A stretch of 64,000 nt of DNA from Methylobacterium frigidaeris. GTDB lineage: Bacteria; Pseudomonadota; Alphaproteobacteria; Rhizobiales; Beijerinckiaceae. A program made the translations under genes and the position numbers. Positions 33,642-42,515 of the stretch are shown in pieces. The stretch lies in the NCBI RefSeq assembly GCF_022179185.1, contig NZ_BPQJ01000015.1, positions 1 through 64,000 of the forward strand. Reading direction: 5' to 3'. Under the pieces are notes generated by a model. The model was not told where the DNA came from, ran no database searches, and saw only the letters and a list, made by a program, of their open reading frames with translations. How positions within the stretch are numbered: position 1 is the stretch's first letter; each line of letters begins with the position of its first letter.

Positions 33642-35411
33642 GTGACCAGATCGACGGATCCGATGCGCTACTATCTCGGCCTCGCCACCACCTTCCACGA
33701 CCCGGCCCTCGCCCTGGTCGGGCCGGACGGCACGGTGCTCTTCGCCGAGGCGACGGAGCGCTACCTGCAATACAAGCGCGCCCCGAACTGCGAGCCGGAT
33801 TCGGCGCCCCGCATGGCGGGCCTGCTCAAGGCCTACCTGCCGCCCGGCGCCGAGCTCGTCGTCGCCGCCACCTGGGGGCCTGAATTCAGCCGCTACCTCG
33901 CCGGTCAGGCGGGGGCCGGGGCGTTCGGGCTCGAGGCGTTGCGCGCGCATTCCCCCGCCCTCAACCGCTCCCTGGTGCCGGAGCGGGCCGAGCGCACCTT
34001 CATCGCCGAACTGGCGCTGGCTCAAGGGAGAGCCGGCTATGGCACGCTGCTCGGCCTCGACCGGGCCCATGGTGGCCGCTCGACCATCGCGGCCCTGCGG
34101 CGCTATCCCCACCACCTGACGCATGCGGCCTACGGGTTGTGGGGCTCGCCGTTCCGGGACGCCACCTGCCTCGTCGTCGACGGCATGGGCGAGACCGGCG
34201 CCTCGGCGATCTACCGGATGGAGGCGGGGCGTCTCATCGAGGTGAAGCGCCATCGCGGCCGCGAATCGGTCGGCTTCTTCTTCGGCCTCGTCACCGACCT
34301 CGCCGGGTTCGACCAGACCAAGGGCGAGGAATGGAAGATCATGGGGCTCGCCCCCTACGGCCGCCAGGACCCCGACCTGATGGCCGCGCTCCGCCGGCTC
34401 TACCGGATCGAGGACGGCCGACTGCGCTTCTCCGATGCCACCACCGTGCAGGCGGTGGCCGACGAGATCCGCGCCCGGCGCCCGGCGGAGTCCGAGATTG
34501 AGGGCTGGGCCGACCTCTCGGCCTGCGGCCAGGCGATTTTTTCCGAGATGATGGACGTGCTGGTCGCCGAGGCGTGGCGGCTGGCGCCGCACGAGAACCT
34601 CGTCGTCACCGGCGGCTGCGCGCTCAACTCGTCCTATAACGGCCGCCTGCTCGGGCGCTGCGAGTTCCAGCACCTCCACGTGCCCTCCGCACCCGCCGAT
34701 GACGGCAACGCGCTCGGTGCGGCCTGGCTCGCCTTCCAGGAGGACAACCCGGACTGGACCGGGCCGGGGCGGCTCGCCACGCCCTATCTCGGCTCGCTCG
34801 TCTCGACCGAGCCGCTGGAGCGGATGGTCGGCTGGGAGCCGCGGCTCAGGCATCTCGGCCATGACGGGGTGACGGAAGCCGCGGCCGATATCCTGGCGGC
34901 GGGCGGGCTCGTCGGCTGGGTGCAGGGGCGGGCGGAGTTCGGGCCGCGGGCGCTCGGCAACCGCTCGATCCTGGCCGATCCGCGCCCGGTCGACGCCAAG
35001 GCGATCCTGAACGGCAAGGTGAAGTACCGCGAGGCCTTCCGGCCGTTCGCGCCCTCGATCCTGGCCGAGGCCGGGCCGGACTGGTTCGAGGATTACCAGG
35101 ACAGCCCCTACATGGAGCGTACCCTGGTCTGGCGGCCCGAAGTGAGGGCGCGGGTGCCGGCGGTGGTGCACGAGGACGGTACCGGACGCCTCCAGAGCGT
35201 GACGGAGGAGCGCAACCCGGCCTACGCCGCCCTGATCCGGGCCTTCGCCGGGCGGACCGGCGTGCCGATCCTGCTCAACACCAGCTTCAACGTGATGGGC
35301 AAGCCGATCCTCCACACCGCCGAGGACGCGATCCTGATGTTCGCCACCACCGGCCTCGACGCCGTGGTGATCGAGGACTGGATCCTGGTGAAGGATGGGG
35401 TGAAGATGTGA
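33642..35411 (+). CDS. Carbamoyltransferase of the NodU/CmcH family
   Basis: A 589-residue enzyme with the full two-domain layout. The Kae1-like N-terminal domain has the metal-binding His block HHLTHAAYGLWGSPF and the ATP-site VVDGMGETGAS. The TKGEEWKIMGLAPYG stretch and the C-terminal carbamoyl-adenylate domain (FGPRALGNRSILADPR, FRPFAPSIL, LLNTSFN) complete it. The family moves a carbamoyl group from carbamoyl phosphate to a hydroxyl of a sugar, Nod factor or secondary metabolite. It is isolated here, without glycosyltransferases or nod genes. GTG 33642 or ATG 33663 could start it. Acceptor unknown. Confidence 0.9.
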   Translation: MTRSTDPMRYYLGLATTFHDPALALVGPDGTVLFAEATERYLQYKRAPNCEPDSAPRMAGLLKAYLPPGAELVVAATWGPEFSRYLAGQAGAGAFGLEALRAHSPALNRSLVPERAERTFIAELALAQGRAGYGTLLGLDRAHGGRSTIAALRRYPHHLTHAAYGLWGSPFRDATCLVVDGMGETGASAIYRMEAGRLIEVKRHRGRESVGFFFGLVTDLAGFDQTKGEEWKIMGLAPYGRQDPDLMAALRRLYRIEDGRLRFSDATTVQAVADEIRARRPAESEIEGWADLSACGQAIFSEMMDVLVAEAWRLAPHENLVVTGGCALNSSYNGRLLGRCEFQHLHVPSAPADDGNALGAAWLAFQEDNPDWTGPGRLATPYLGSLVSTEPLERMVGWEPRLRHLGHDGVTEAAADILAAGGLVGWVQGRAEFGPRALGNRSILADPRPVDAKAILNGKVKYREAFRPFAPSILAEAGPDWFEDYQDSPYMERTLVWRPEVRARVPAVVHEDGTGRLQSVTEERNPAYAALIRAFAGRTGVPILLNTSFNVMGKPILHTAEDAILMFATTGLDAVVIEDWILVKDGVKM

Positions 35412-35414
35412 GAC

Positions 35415-35443
35415 GGGCCGGCCCCGTTCCCGGGTGCCGGCCC
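35415..35443. terminator. Hairpin between convergent genes
   Basis: GGGCCGGC (35415-35422) and GCCGGCCC (35436-35443) form an 8-bp GC stem with a 13-base loop, just after the carbamoyltransferase stop and before the convergent 35470 gene. No T-run follows. It could serve transcription from either side. Confidence 0.45.
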
Positions 35444-35469
35444 CTGACGCTTGGCGACGCCTGCGAGGC

Positions 35470-35829
35470 TTACTCGCAGACCTCGACGCGCTTGTAGGTG
35501 AAGGACTCGTCGTCGAGCCACACCTTGCGGCGCTCGAAGTGGCAGATCGGGCCGCGGCGCGGGCGCACGATCACGGTCTCGGGCTCCTCGACATAGACCC
35601 GGCGCGGCGGCGGCACGACATAGGCCGGCGGCGGGGGGGGCGGCTGCATGCCGTTCATGATCGCGCCGGCCGCGACGCCGCCGAGCACGCCGGCCGCCGC
35701 GCCGCCGATGATCGCCGCGCCGACATTGTCGCGGGCCTGGGCCTGGGGTGCGGCGGTGACGAAGAGGGCGGCGACGAGCGCCGCGCCCGCGCCGAGGCGC
35801 GGAAGGCCGTAAGAGGTCGGAGCGCGCAC
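35470..35829 (-). CDS. Exported glycine-zipper protein, 119 aa
   Basis: A signal peptide (GAGAALVAALFVTAAPQAQA, cut near RDN) is followed by a Gly/Ala-rich zipper (VGAAIIGGAAAGVLGGVAAG). A poly-Pro linker and a conserved-looking basic C-terminal domain follow, ending CHFERRKVWLDDESFTYKRV. Two cysteines could form a disulfide. Proteins with such zippers tend to insert into or span the envelope. The start at 35829 gives a normal signal-peptide length. I recall many rhizobial and methylobacterial proteins with a similar ending, without function. Confidence 0.7.
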   Translation of the reverse strand: MRAPTSYGLPRLGAGAALVAALFVTAAPQAQARDNVGAAIIGGAAAGVLGGVAAGAIMNGMQPPPPPPAYVVPPPRRVYVEEPETVIVRPRRGPICHFERRKVWLDDESFTYKRVEVCE

Positions 35830-36059
35830 GCTGAGGGTCTCCCGAAGGTGTTGGCGCGAGAATGCGAGGGACTGCTTAACGAAGTGCCAAACTTGCCGCC
35901 CGACCGATCAGTCGAACGGCACGGCCCGGGGCCGACGAAAGCCTCGCGCCGTCGGGCTCAAGCTGTGGTGCCGGTTTGCGGCGATTTCCGGGTATGCCCA
36001 CGGTTCCGGCTGTGGTGTGTATTTCGGGTGACGGTCGCGTCGACGAGAGCGTCCCCGGA

Positions 36060-36096
36060 CGCGAGAAGAGCCGCCATCACGGCGGCCCTTCTCGCG
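36060..36096 (-). terminator. Strong hairpin after the 36-aa protein gene
   Basis: Arms 36060-36075 and 36081-36096 are complementary over 16 bp with one wobble and a five-base loop. It begins one base after the stop codon at 36097-36099. It has no T-run, but its position and strength make it a likely terminator or mRNA-stabilising structure for the two small genes upstream. Confidence 0.6.
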
Positions 36097-36207
36097 TTAC
36101 ATGTTGATCAGCGCGTTGGCGGTGCCCACGACCGTCATGGCGAGGCCGCCGGCCAGGACGCCGATCATGCCGTAGGACACGGCGCGCAGAAGCTTCATCT
36201 CGCTCAT
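36097..36207 (-). CDS. 36-aa membrane microprotein (MSEMKLLRAVSYGMIGVLAGG)
   Basis: The frame MSEMKLLRAVSYGMIGVLAG continues GLAMTVVGTANALINM, one Gly-rich membrane helix ending at the stop. AAGGAG six bases before ATG 36207 is a good ribosome binding site and decides against the ATGs directly abutting it. It follows the 36224-36490 gene by 16 bp on the same strand, so the two form an operon with a terminator at 36060-36096. No homologue or function is recognised; a small membrane partner of the exported protein upstream is possible. Confidence 0.65.
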   Translation of the reverse strand: MSEMKLLRAVSYGMIGVLAGGLAMTVVGTANALINM

Positions 36208-36223
36208 TTCCATCTCCTTGAGG

Positions 36224-36490
36224 TCAGCAGCGGTAGCCGCCGGCGGTCTGGCCGTACTGCTTGACCGGGAAGTTCTGCTGCTTGGCGTTGCCCTCGGAGG
36301 CCGAGCTCATCGGGCAGGCGCCGTAGAACGGTACGCTGGTATTGGCACGGCCGCCGATCGAGCCCGTGGTCTCGACATCCTGGCTCCAGAACGGGTTGGC
36401 GGGGGAGTGGGCGCTGACGGCCATGGCGGACGAGAGCGGGGCAGTGCCGAGGACGAGCGCCGTGAGGATGGTGGCGATGCGCGTTTTCAT
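36224..36490 (-). CDS. Exported 88-aa protein
   Basis: A signal peptide MKTRIATILTALVLGTAPLS (cut near AMAVSAH) precedes a polar mature domain with WSQDVETTGSIGG, FYGACPMSS and a Gly-Tyr-Arg-Cys end. Two cysteines could form a disulfide. The TGSIG string is common in exported rhizobial proteins of unknown role. The ATG at 36490 is preceded by AGGGA at 11 bases. It is the first gene of a two-gene unit with the 36-aa membrane protein; the upstream region is unusually AT-rich, which suits a promoter. Confidence 0.65.
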   Translation of the reverse strand: MKTRIATILTALVLGTAPLSSAMAVSAHSPANPFWSQDVETTGSIGGRANTSVPFYGACPMSSASEGNAKQQNFPVKQYGQTAGGYRC

Positions 36491-36937
36491 ATAATGTTAA
36501 TCCCTATTGACTGCGAATGACCGTATCGTCGGCCTGTAGGTTTCTCGATGATTAGAATATACTCGATGGAAAATCGCCACGCCGTGTTCCGGCGCACGCG
36601 GCGTAATGGATTAAATATCTGTGAGGTGGACCTGGACGTGCGGGAAGCGGAGCCGTTCACCGCGTGCAGGACGCACTCCCTCTCGGACAACCGCGCTTGG
36701 CGCTGCCGCGCGGTGACCAGATAGCGCAAAGACGGCGTTGGATGACCGCGTAGGCAAGCCCGTCCGGATCATCTTCCCTTTCCCGGACGCGCCAGTCGTC
36801 CGGGAAAGGGGGAGCTGACAGAAGGCGATGCGCCCAATGGGGACGGGGACGTGCCACTGTCGTGTACCGTGGTCAGTCCATCAGTGGAGTGACGTAGCGC
36901 GCCAGGGCCTCCTCGCCGGGAGGCCGGCACCCCCCTC
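36491..36937. other. Gene-free region with AT-rich block and hairpin
   Basis: Between 36491 and 36620 the DNA is much less GC-rich than the surroundings and likely holds the promoter for the minus-strand small genes. At 36776-36789 and 36797-36810 are perfect 14-bp arms (CCCTTTCCCGGACG and its complement) around a 7-base loop, a candidate terminator downstream of putA, which ends at 36938. I see no gene in it. Confidence 0.5.
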
Positions 36938-39900
36938 TCACCCCTCCATCGCGATCAATGCCGCGTCACCCCCCGCCGCCGCGGTGTTGACCGTCACGGT
37001 CTGCTCGGTGGCGAAGCGGGTGAGGTAGTGCGGCCCGCCGGCCTTCGGGCCGGTGCCGGAGAGGCCGTGGCCGCCGAAGGGCTGCACGCCGACCACCGCG
37101 CCGATCATGTTGCGGTTGACGTAGACGTTGCCGGTGGAGAGCCGCGACACCACCCGCTCCACCGTGGCGTCGATGCGGGAATGCACGCCGAGCGTCAGGC
37201 CGTAGCCGGTGGCCTCGATCCGGTCGAGCTCCCGGTCCAGATCGGCGGCCTTGTAGCGGGCGACGTGCAGGATCGGCCCGAACACCTCCTCGGTCAGGGC
37301 CTCGGGGCCGGCGATCTCGTAGATCTGCGGCGCCACGAAATGGCCCTCGCCCGGCACCTCGCCGGCGTAATGCGTCGTCGCGCTGCGGCGCATCGCGGCG
37401 CCGTGCTGGTCGAGGCGGGTGCGCGCCTCGGCGTCGATCACCGGGCCGACATGGGTCGCAGGGTCGCGCGGATCGCCGAGGCGGAGCTCCTTGGCGGCAC
37501 CCGCCACCATCCCGATCACCTTGTCGGCCACGTCCTCCTGCACCAGCAGCAGGCGCAGGGCCGAGCAGCGCTGGCCGGCGGAGCGGAAGGCCGAGGTCAC
37601 GACGTCGTCGGCGACCTGCTCGGGGAGGGCGGTGGCGTCGACCAGCATGGCGTTGATGCCGCCGGTCTCGGCGATCAGCGGCACGATCGGACCGTCCTTG
37701 GCGGCGAGGGCCCGGTTGATGTGGCGCGCCACCTCGGTCGAGCCCGTGAAGACCACGCCCGCCACCGCGGGATGCGCCACCAGCGCCGCCCCGACCGCAC
37801 CGTCGCCCGGCACGAAATGGAGGGCGGAGGGCGCGATGCCGGCCCGGTGCAGCAGGCGCACGGCCTCGGCCGCGACCAGCGGCGTCTGCTCGGCGGGCTT
37901 CGCCACCACCGCGTTGCCGGCCATCAGCGCCGCGGCGATCTGGCCGACGAAGATCGCGAGCGGGAAGTTCCACGGCGAGATCGCCACGAACACGCCGCGG
38001 CTGCGCAAGGTCAGCCGGTTGCTCTCGCCGGTCGGGCCCGGCAGGGCCTGCGGAGCGCCGAAGAGCGTGCGCCCCTGCGCCGCGTAGTAGCGGCAGAAAT
38101 CCACCGCCTCGCGCAGCTCCGCCACCGCGTCGTCGAGGGTCTTGCCGGCCTCGGCCTGGAGCAGGTGGATCAACCGGCCGGTCGAGGCCTCCATCGCGTC
38201 GGCGGCCCGTTCCAAGGCCGCGGCGCGCCGCTCCGCCGGGATCCGGCCCCAGGCAACGGCACCTTTGCGGGCCGCCAGCATCGCCGCCATCGCGGTCTCG
38301 GGCGAGGCCTCCGCGACGGTGCCGACGACCGTACGGGCATCGCTCGGGCTCACCACGTCGCGCGGCGTGCCGGCTTGCACGATGCCGTCGATCACCGGCG
38401 CCGCCTCGGCGGGGCCGCGGCTGGCTGCGACCGCGTCGGTCAGGCGCTCCAGGCCAGCCCGGTCGCCGAACTCGACGCCGGCGGAATTGATCCGCTCCGG
38501 CGCGAACAGCTCGGCGGGACGCCGGAGCTTCGGGTGCCGGGCGCGGTCGGGATTGCCGACGCTCTCGGCCGGGCGGCGCAGCAGGGTCTCGACCGGCACC
38601 GCCGGGTCGGCCGCCTGGGAGACGAAGGAGGAGTTGGCGCCGTTCTCGAGGAGCCGCCGCACTAGGTAGGCGAGGAGGTCGCGATGGCCGCCGACCGGCG
38701 CGTAGGTGCGGCAGGCCGCACCCGGCACGGCGGCGAGCAGCCGCGCGTAGAGCGCCTCGCCCATGCCGTGCAGGCGCTGGAACTCGTAAGTCCCGGCTTC
38801 CGGCCCGGCCCGCTCGACGATCGCCGCGACGGTGAGCGCGTTGTGGGTGGCGAATTGCGGGAAGAGCCGCGGCCGGTGCGCCAGCATCCGCTCGGCCGCC
38901 GCCAGGTAGCTCAGGTCGGTCATGCTCTTGCGGGTGAAGACGGGGTAGTCGGGCAGGCCGCGCTCCTGCGCCCGCTTCACCTCCGTGTCCCAGTAGGCCC
39001 CCTTGACGAGGCGCACCATCAGCCGCCGGTCGAGGCGGGCGGCGAGGTCTGCGACGTGATCGATGACGGTGAGGCAGCGCTTCTGGTAGGCCTGGACCGC
39101 GAGGCCGAACCCGTCCCAGCCGGCGAGCGCAGGATCGCCGAGCACCGCCGCGACGACGTCGAGGGAGAGTTCGAGCCGGTCCGCCTCCTCGGCATCGACC
39201 GTGAAGTTGAGGTCGTAGCTCTTCGCCGCCTTCGCGAGGTCGAGGAGCACCGGCACCAGCTCCGCCATCACCCGCTCGCGACTGAGCGCCTCGTAGCGCG
39301 GATGCAGCGCCGAGAGCTTGACCGAGATGCCCGGCCGGTCCGGCAGCGGCCGGTTGCCGGCGGCCCGGCCGATCGCCTCGATGGCACTCGCGTAGGACGC
39401 CGCGTAGGCGCGGGCGTCCTCCGCCGTGCGGGCTCCCTCGCCCAGCATGTCGAAGGAGTAGCGGTAGAGGCGCCCTTGCCCGCTCGCCGAGCGCTTGAGC
39501 GCGGCCTCGATCGTCTCGCCGAGCACGAAATGCCCGCCCATCACCCGCATCGCCTGGCGGGCGGCCTGGCGGACGGCGGGCAGCCCGAGGCGCTTGGCGA
39601 GGCCGGCGAGGATCCCCTCCGGCGTGTCGCCGGGCTGGATGATCCGGGCCGAGAGGCCGAGCGCCCAGGCCGACGAGCGCACCAGCAGGGCGTCGGAGCG
39701 GGTGGCGTGCTGCTCGAACCCGCCGAAGCGCAGCTTGTCCTCGATCAGCCGGTCGGCGGTGGCGGCGTCCGGCACCCGCAGCAGGGCCTCGGCCAGCACC
39801 ATCAGGGCGAGGCCCTCCTTGGTCGAGAGCGAGTATTCGCGCAGCATCGCCTCGACGCCGCCGAGACCCCCGCTCTCCTGCCGGATCGCCCCGACGAGGT

Positions 39901-40027
39901 CGCGGGCCAGCGCATCGACCTTGGCCTCGCGCTCGGGCGGCAGGCCGCCCCGCTCCAGGAAGAGGCGGGCGAGGGCGGCATCGTCTGCCGCGTAGGGCGC
40001 GTGAAAGACGGGGAGCGGGGCGGGCAT
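36938..40027 (-). CDS. putA: Bifunctional proline dehydrogenase / P5C dehydrogenase
   Basis: A 1029-residue enzyme that oxidises proline to glutamate in two steps. The FAD-dependent PRODH barrel (~180-480) includes VDAEEADRLELSLDV, VKGAYWDTEVKRAQERGLPD and QFATHNALTVA. The NAD-dependent aldehyde dehydrogenase part (~540-1010) has SPWNFPLAIFVGQIAAALMA, the Glu in IAETGGINAMLVD and the catalytic Cys in SAGQRCSALR. There is no N-terminal RHH DNA-binding domain, so it is the short, non-autoregulatory type; a divergent Lrp-type gene takes that role. Membrane-associated when reduced, passing electrons to quinone. Confidence 0.95.
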   Translation of the reverse strand: MPAPLPVFHAPYAADDAALARLFLERGGLPPEREAKVDALARDLVGAIRQESGGLGGVEAMLREYSLSTKEGLALMVLAEALLRVPDAATADRLIEDKLRFGGFEQHATRSDALLVRSSAWALGLSARIIQPGDTPEGILAGLAKRLGLPAVRQAARQAMRVMGGHFVLGETIEAALKRSASGQGRLYRYSFDMLGEGARTAEDARAYAASYASAIEAIGRAAGNRPLPDRPGISVKLSALHPRYEALSRERVMAELVPVLLDLAKAAKSYDLNFTVDAEEADRLELSLDVVAAVLGDPALAGWDGFGLAVQAYQKRCLTVIDHVADLAARLDRRLMVRLVKGAYWDTEVKRAQERGLPDYPVFTRKSMTDLSYLAAAERMLAHRPRLFPQFATHNALTVAAIVERAGPEAGTYEFQRLHGMGEALYARLLAAVPGAACRTYAPVGGHRDLLAYLVRRLLENGANSSFVSQAADPAVPVETLLRRPAESVGNPDRARHPKLRRPAELFAPERINSAGVEFGDRAGLERLTDAVAASRGPAEAAPVIDGIVQAGTPRDVVSPSDARTVVGTVAEASPETAMAAMLAARKGAVAWGRIPAERRAAALERAADAMEASTGRLIHLLQAEAGKTLDDAVAELREAVDFCRYYAAQGRTLFGAPQALPGPTGESNRLTLRSRGVFVAISPWNFPLAIFVGQIAAALMAGNAVVAKPAEQTPLVAAEAVRLLHRAGIAPSALHFVPGDGAVGAALVAHPAVAGVVFTGSTEVARHINRALAAKDGPIVPLIAETGGINAMLVDATALPEQVADDVVTSAFRSAGQRCSALRLLLVQEDVADKVIGMVAGAAKELRLGDPRDPATHVGPVIDAEARTRLDQHGAAMRRSATTHYAGEVPGEGHFVAPQIYEIAGPEALTEEVFGPILHVARYKAADLDRELDRIEATGYGLTLGVHSRIDATVERVVSRLSTGNVYVNRNMIGAVVGVQPFGGHGLSGTGPKAGGPHYLTRFATEQTVTVNTAAAGGDAALIAMEG

Positions 40028-40105
40028 CGGGGCGGATCCGGGCGAGGCGCTGGTGACGATCCTCAGCTTAAATCGCCTTCCGCCGTGCTTCGATGGCGCT
40101 TATCG

Positions 40106-40137
40106 CCGGTTTGCCGCAGGATCGGCGGTGAAACCGG
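40106..40137. promoter_or_regulatory. Dyad in the putA / Lrp-type regulator intergenic region
   Basis: CCGGTTT (40106-40112) and AAACCGG (40131-40137) are perfect complements, with inner GCCG and CGGC at slightly uneven spacing. The site sits between divergent putA and its probable regulator, where an Lrp/PutR-type operator is expected. Binding is inferred. Confidence 0.4.
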
Positions 40138-40152
40138 GGTTTGAGAGAGACA

Positions 40153-40617
40153 ATGACGGACGGGCTCGACCGGGTCGATCGGCAGATCCTGAAGATCCTT
40201 CAACGCGAGGGACGCATCCCGAACGTGGAGCTGGCGGAGCGGGTTGGGCTGTCGCCGACCGCCACCGGCGAGCGCCTGCGCCGGCTGCAGAAGGACGGGG
40301 TGATCACGGGTTTCGGCGCCCGGCTCGACCCGCAGCGTCTGGGCTTGAGCCTGCTCGTCTTCGTCGAGGTCTCGCTCGACAAGACCACGCCCGACGCCTT
40401 CGCGCGCTTCGCGGCGGCCGTGCGGCGGGCACCGGAGGTTCTGGAATGCCACATGGTCGGGGGCGGGTTCGACTACCTGGTCAAGGCCCGGGTCGCCGAC
40501 ATGCCGGCCTACCGGCGCTTCCTCGGCGAAGGCTTGCTGTCGCTCCCGGGGGTGAACAACACCCGCACCTACGCGGTGATGGAGGAGGTGAAGAGCGACG
40601 GCGTGCTGCCGCTCTAA
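40153..40617 (+). CDS. putR: Lrp/AsnC-family regulator, probable putA activator
   Basis: A 154-residue regulator with an N-terminal helix-turn-helix (LDRVDRQILKILQREGRIPN, VELAERVGLSPTATGERLRR) and a C-terminal RAM ligand-binding domain (GGGFDYLVKARVADMPAYRR). Start ATG 40153 rather than TTG 40141 keeps the standard family N-terminus. It is divergent from putA, the usual arrangement in alphaproteobacteria where PutR activates putA when proline is present. The shared 125-bp control region has the dyad at 40106-40137. The symbol is inferred from context. Confidence 0.88.
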   Translation: MTDGLDRVDRQILKILQREGRIPNVELAERVGLSPTATGERLRRLQKDGVITGFGARLDPQRLGLSLLVFVEVSLDKTTPDAFARFAAAVRRAPEVLECHMVGGGFDYLVKARVADMPAYRRFLGEGLLSLPGVNNTRTYAVMEEVKSDGVLPL

Positions 40618-40765
40618 TCCCGCGTTCCATGCGCCCGGTGCATGATTCGGCTGCGACATAACGGAGCTTTGCAGCGGCTGCGGAGTTGGCAGAGGGCGCA
40701 GCGTGTCGCAGTCTCGCAGTCATCAAGCCGCCGAAGAGCGGCCCGCCACGAATGGAGGTACGCCG

Positions 40766-41068
40766 ATGGTCAATCCGAACCGCCTGGTGAAATCCGCCTG
40801 GATCGCTGCCGAAGTCTCGCGCGAGAAGTCCGAGAAGGTCCTGGTGGTCGAGGCCTATATCGCGGTCTCTCCGCTGGAGAGCGGCTATGATGCCGGCCGT
40901 TACGGCCGCCTGGTCGAGGATGTGCGCCGCATCCTGGCCGACAACCCGGATATCGACCGGGCTTCGATCCTGAGCGTCCACCGCGAATCGCGCTGCGCGG
41001 CGTTGTTCCGCCGGGGCGCCTGCCACGAAGAACGCCAGGAGGAGCGCCGGCCCGAACTTGTGGCCTGA
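40766..41068 (+). CDS. Hypothetical protein, 100 aa
   Basis: A soluble, mixed-charge protein starting MVNPNRLVKSAWIAAEVSRE with GGAGG at 40754-40758 before the ATG. The middle (VLVVEAYIAVSPLES) could form a strand, then a helix RYGRLVEDVRRILADNPD and CAALFRRGACHEE with two cysteines. There is no signal peptide. No domain is recognised. It lies downstream of the Lrp-type gene with a 148-bp gap and converges on cysK. Confidence 0.6.
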   Translation: MVNPNRLVKSAWIAAEVSREKSEKVLVVEAYIAVSPLESGYDAGRYGRLVEDVRRILADNPDIDRASILSVHRESRCAALFRRGACHEERQEERRPELVA

Positions 41069-41109
41069 GCGCCCCGTCGCGTCTCGCGACCGGTCTTCCA
41101 ACCCTCAGT

Positions 41110-41149
41110 GTCGTCCCGGGTTCTCGCCCGCGGCGAGCGCCGGGATGAC
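41110..41149. repeat. Palindrome between convergent genes
   Basis: GTCGTCCCGG (41110-41119) and CCGGGATGAC (41140-41149) pair with one mismatch, and TCGCC (41124-41128) with GGCGA (41132-41136) inside. The arms resemble those at 58343-58392 (core CGTCATTCCGG), suggesting a short dispersed palindrome family. It may also help terminate the converging transcripts. Confidence 0.5.
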
Positions 41150-41215
41150 GCGGAGAGGGAATGGCGTCGCGCAACGGCGACGGCGGGACCCCGGAAGGCC
41201 CCGCCCCGAAGCACC

Positions 41216-42196
<981 letters not shown>

Positions 42197-42274
42197 AGTG
42201 TCTCTCCCTCAAGGGCGCGTCGTCCGCCGCACGGGTAGCGGAAATCCGCCCTGCCGTCGAGGTATGCCGATTTA

Positions 42275-42291
42275 TACAGTTTTGGACTGTA
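42275..42291. promoter_or_regulatory. Dyad upstream of cysK (TACAGT-N5-ACTGTA)
   Basis: Perfect inverted repeat TACAGT (42275-42280) and ACTGTA (42286-42291) in a short AT-rich patch 79 bases upstream of cysK on its strand. Rrf2-family repressors (CymR/IscR type) bind similar dyads before cysteine genes in other bacteria, so regulation by cysteine status is plausible. On the minus strand a TATAAA lies next to the dyad and may be the -10. Confidence 0.45.
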
Positions 42292-42515
42292 GAATAGCGT
42301 TCGGCCGACGTTCGGCTCTCGCCGGAACGGTGCCAGCGCCGCTGGGTCGACGGGCACCATTCCTGGCGTCGCGACAAGGGGCCATGAAGGCGACTCCGCA
42401 GCCCTCGCCAGTCTCGTAACCTTGGGTCAGAATGTCTCTCCGGCAAGCCCCACCTCGGTCAGTCCCGTCGAGGCGAGCCCCCGATCCGGCAGCCTCATCC
42501 GCCCGGGAGAACCGC

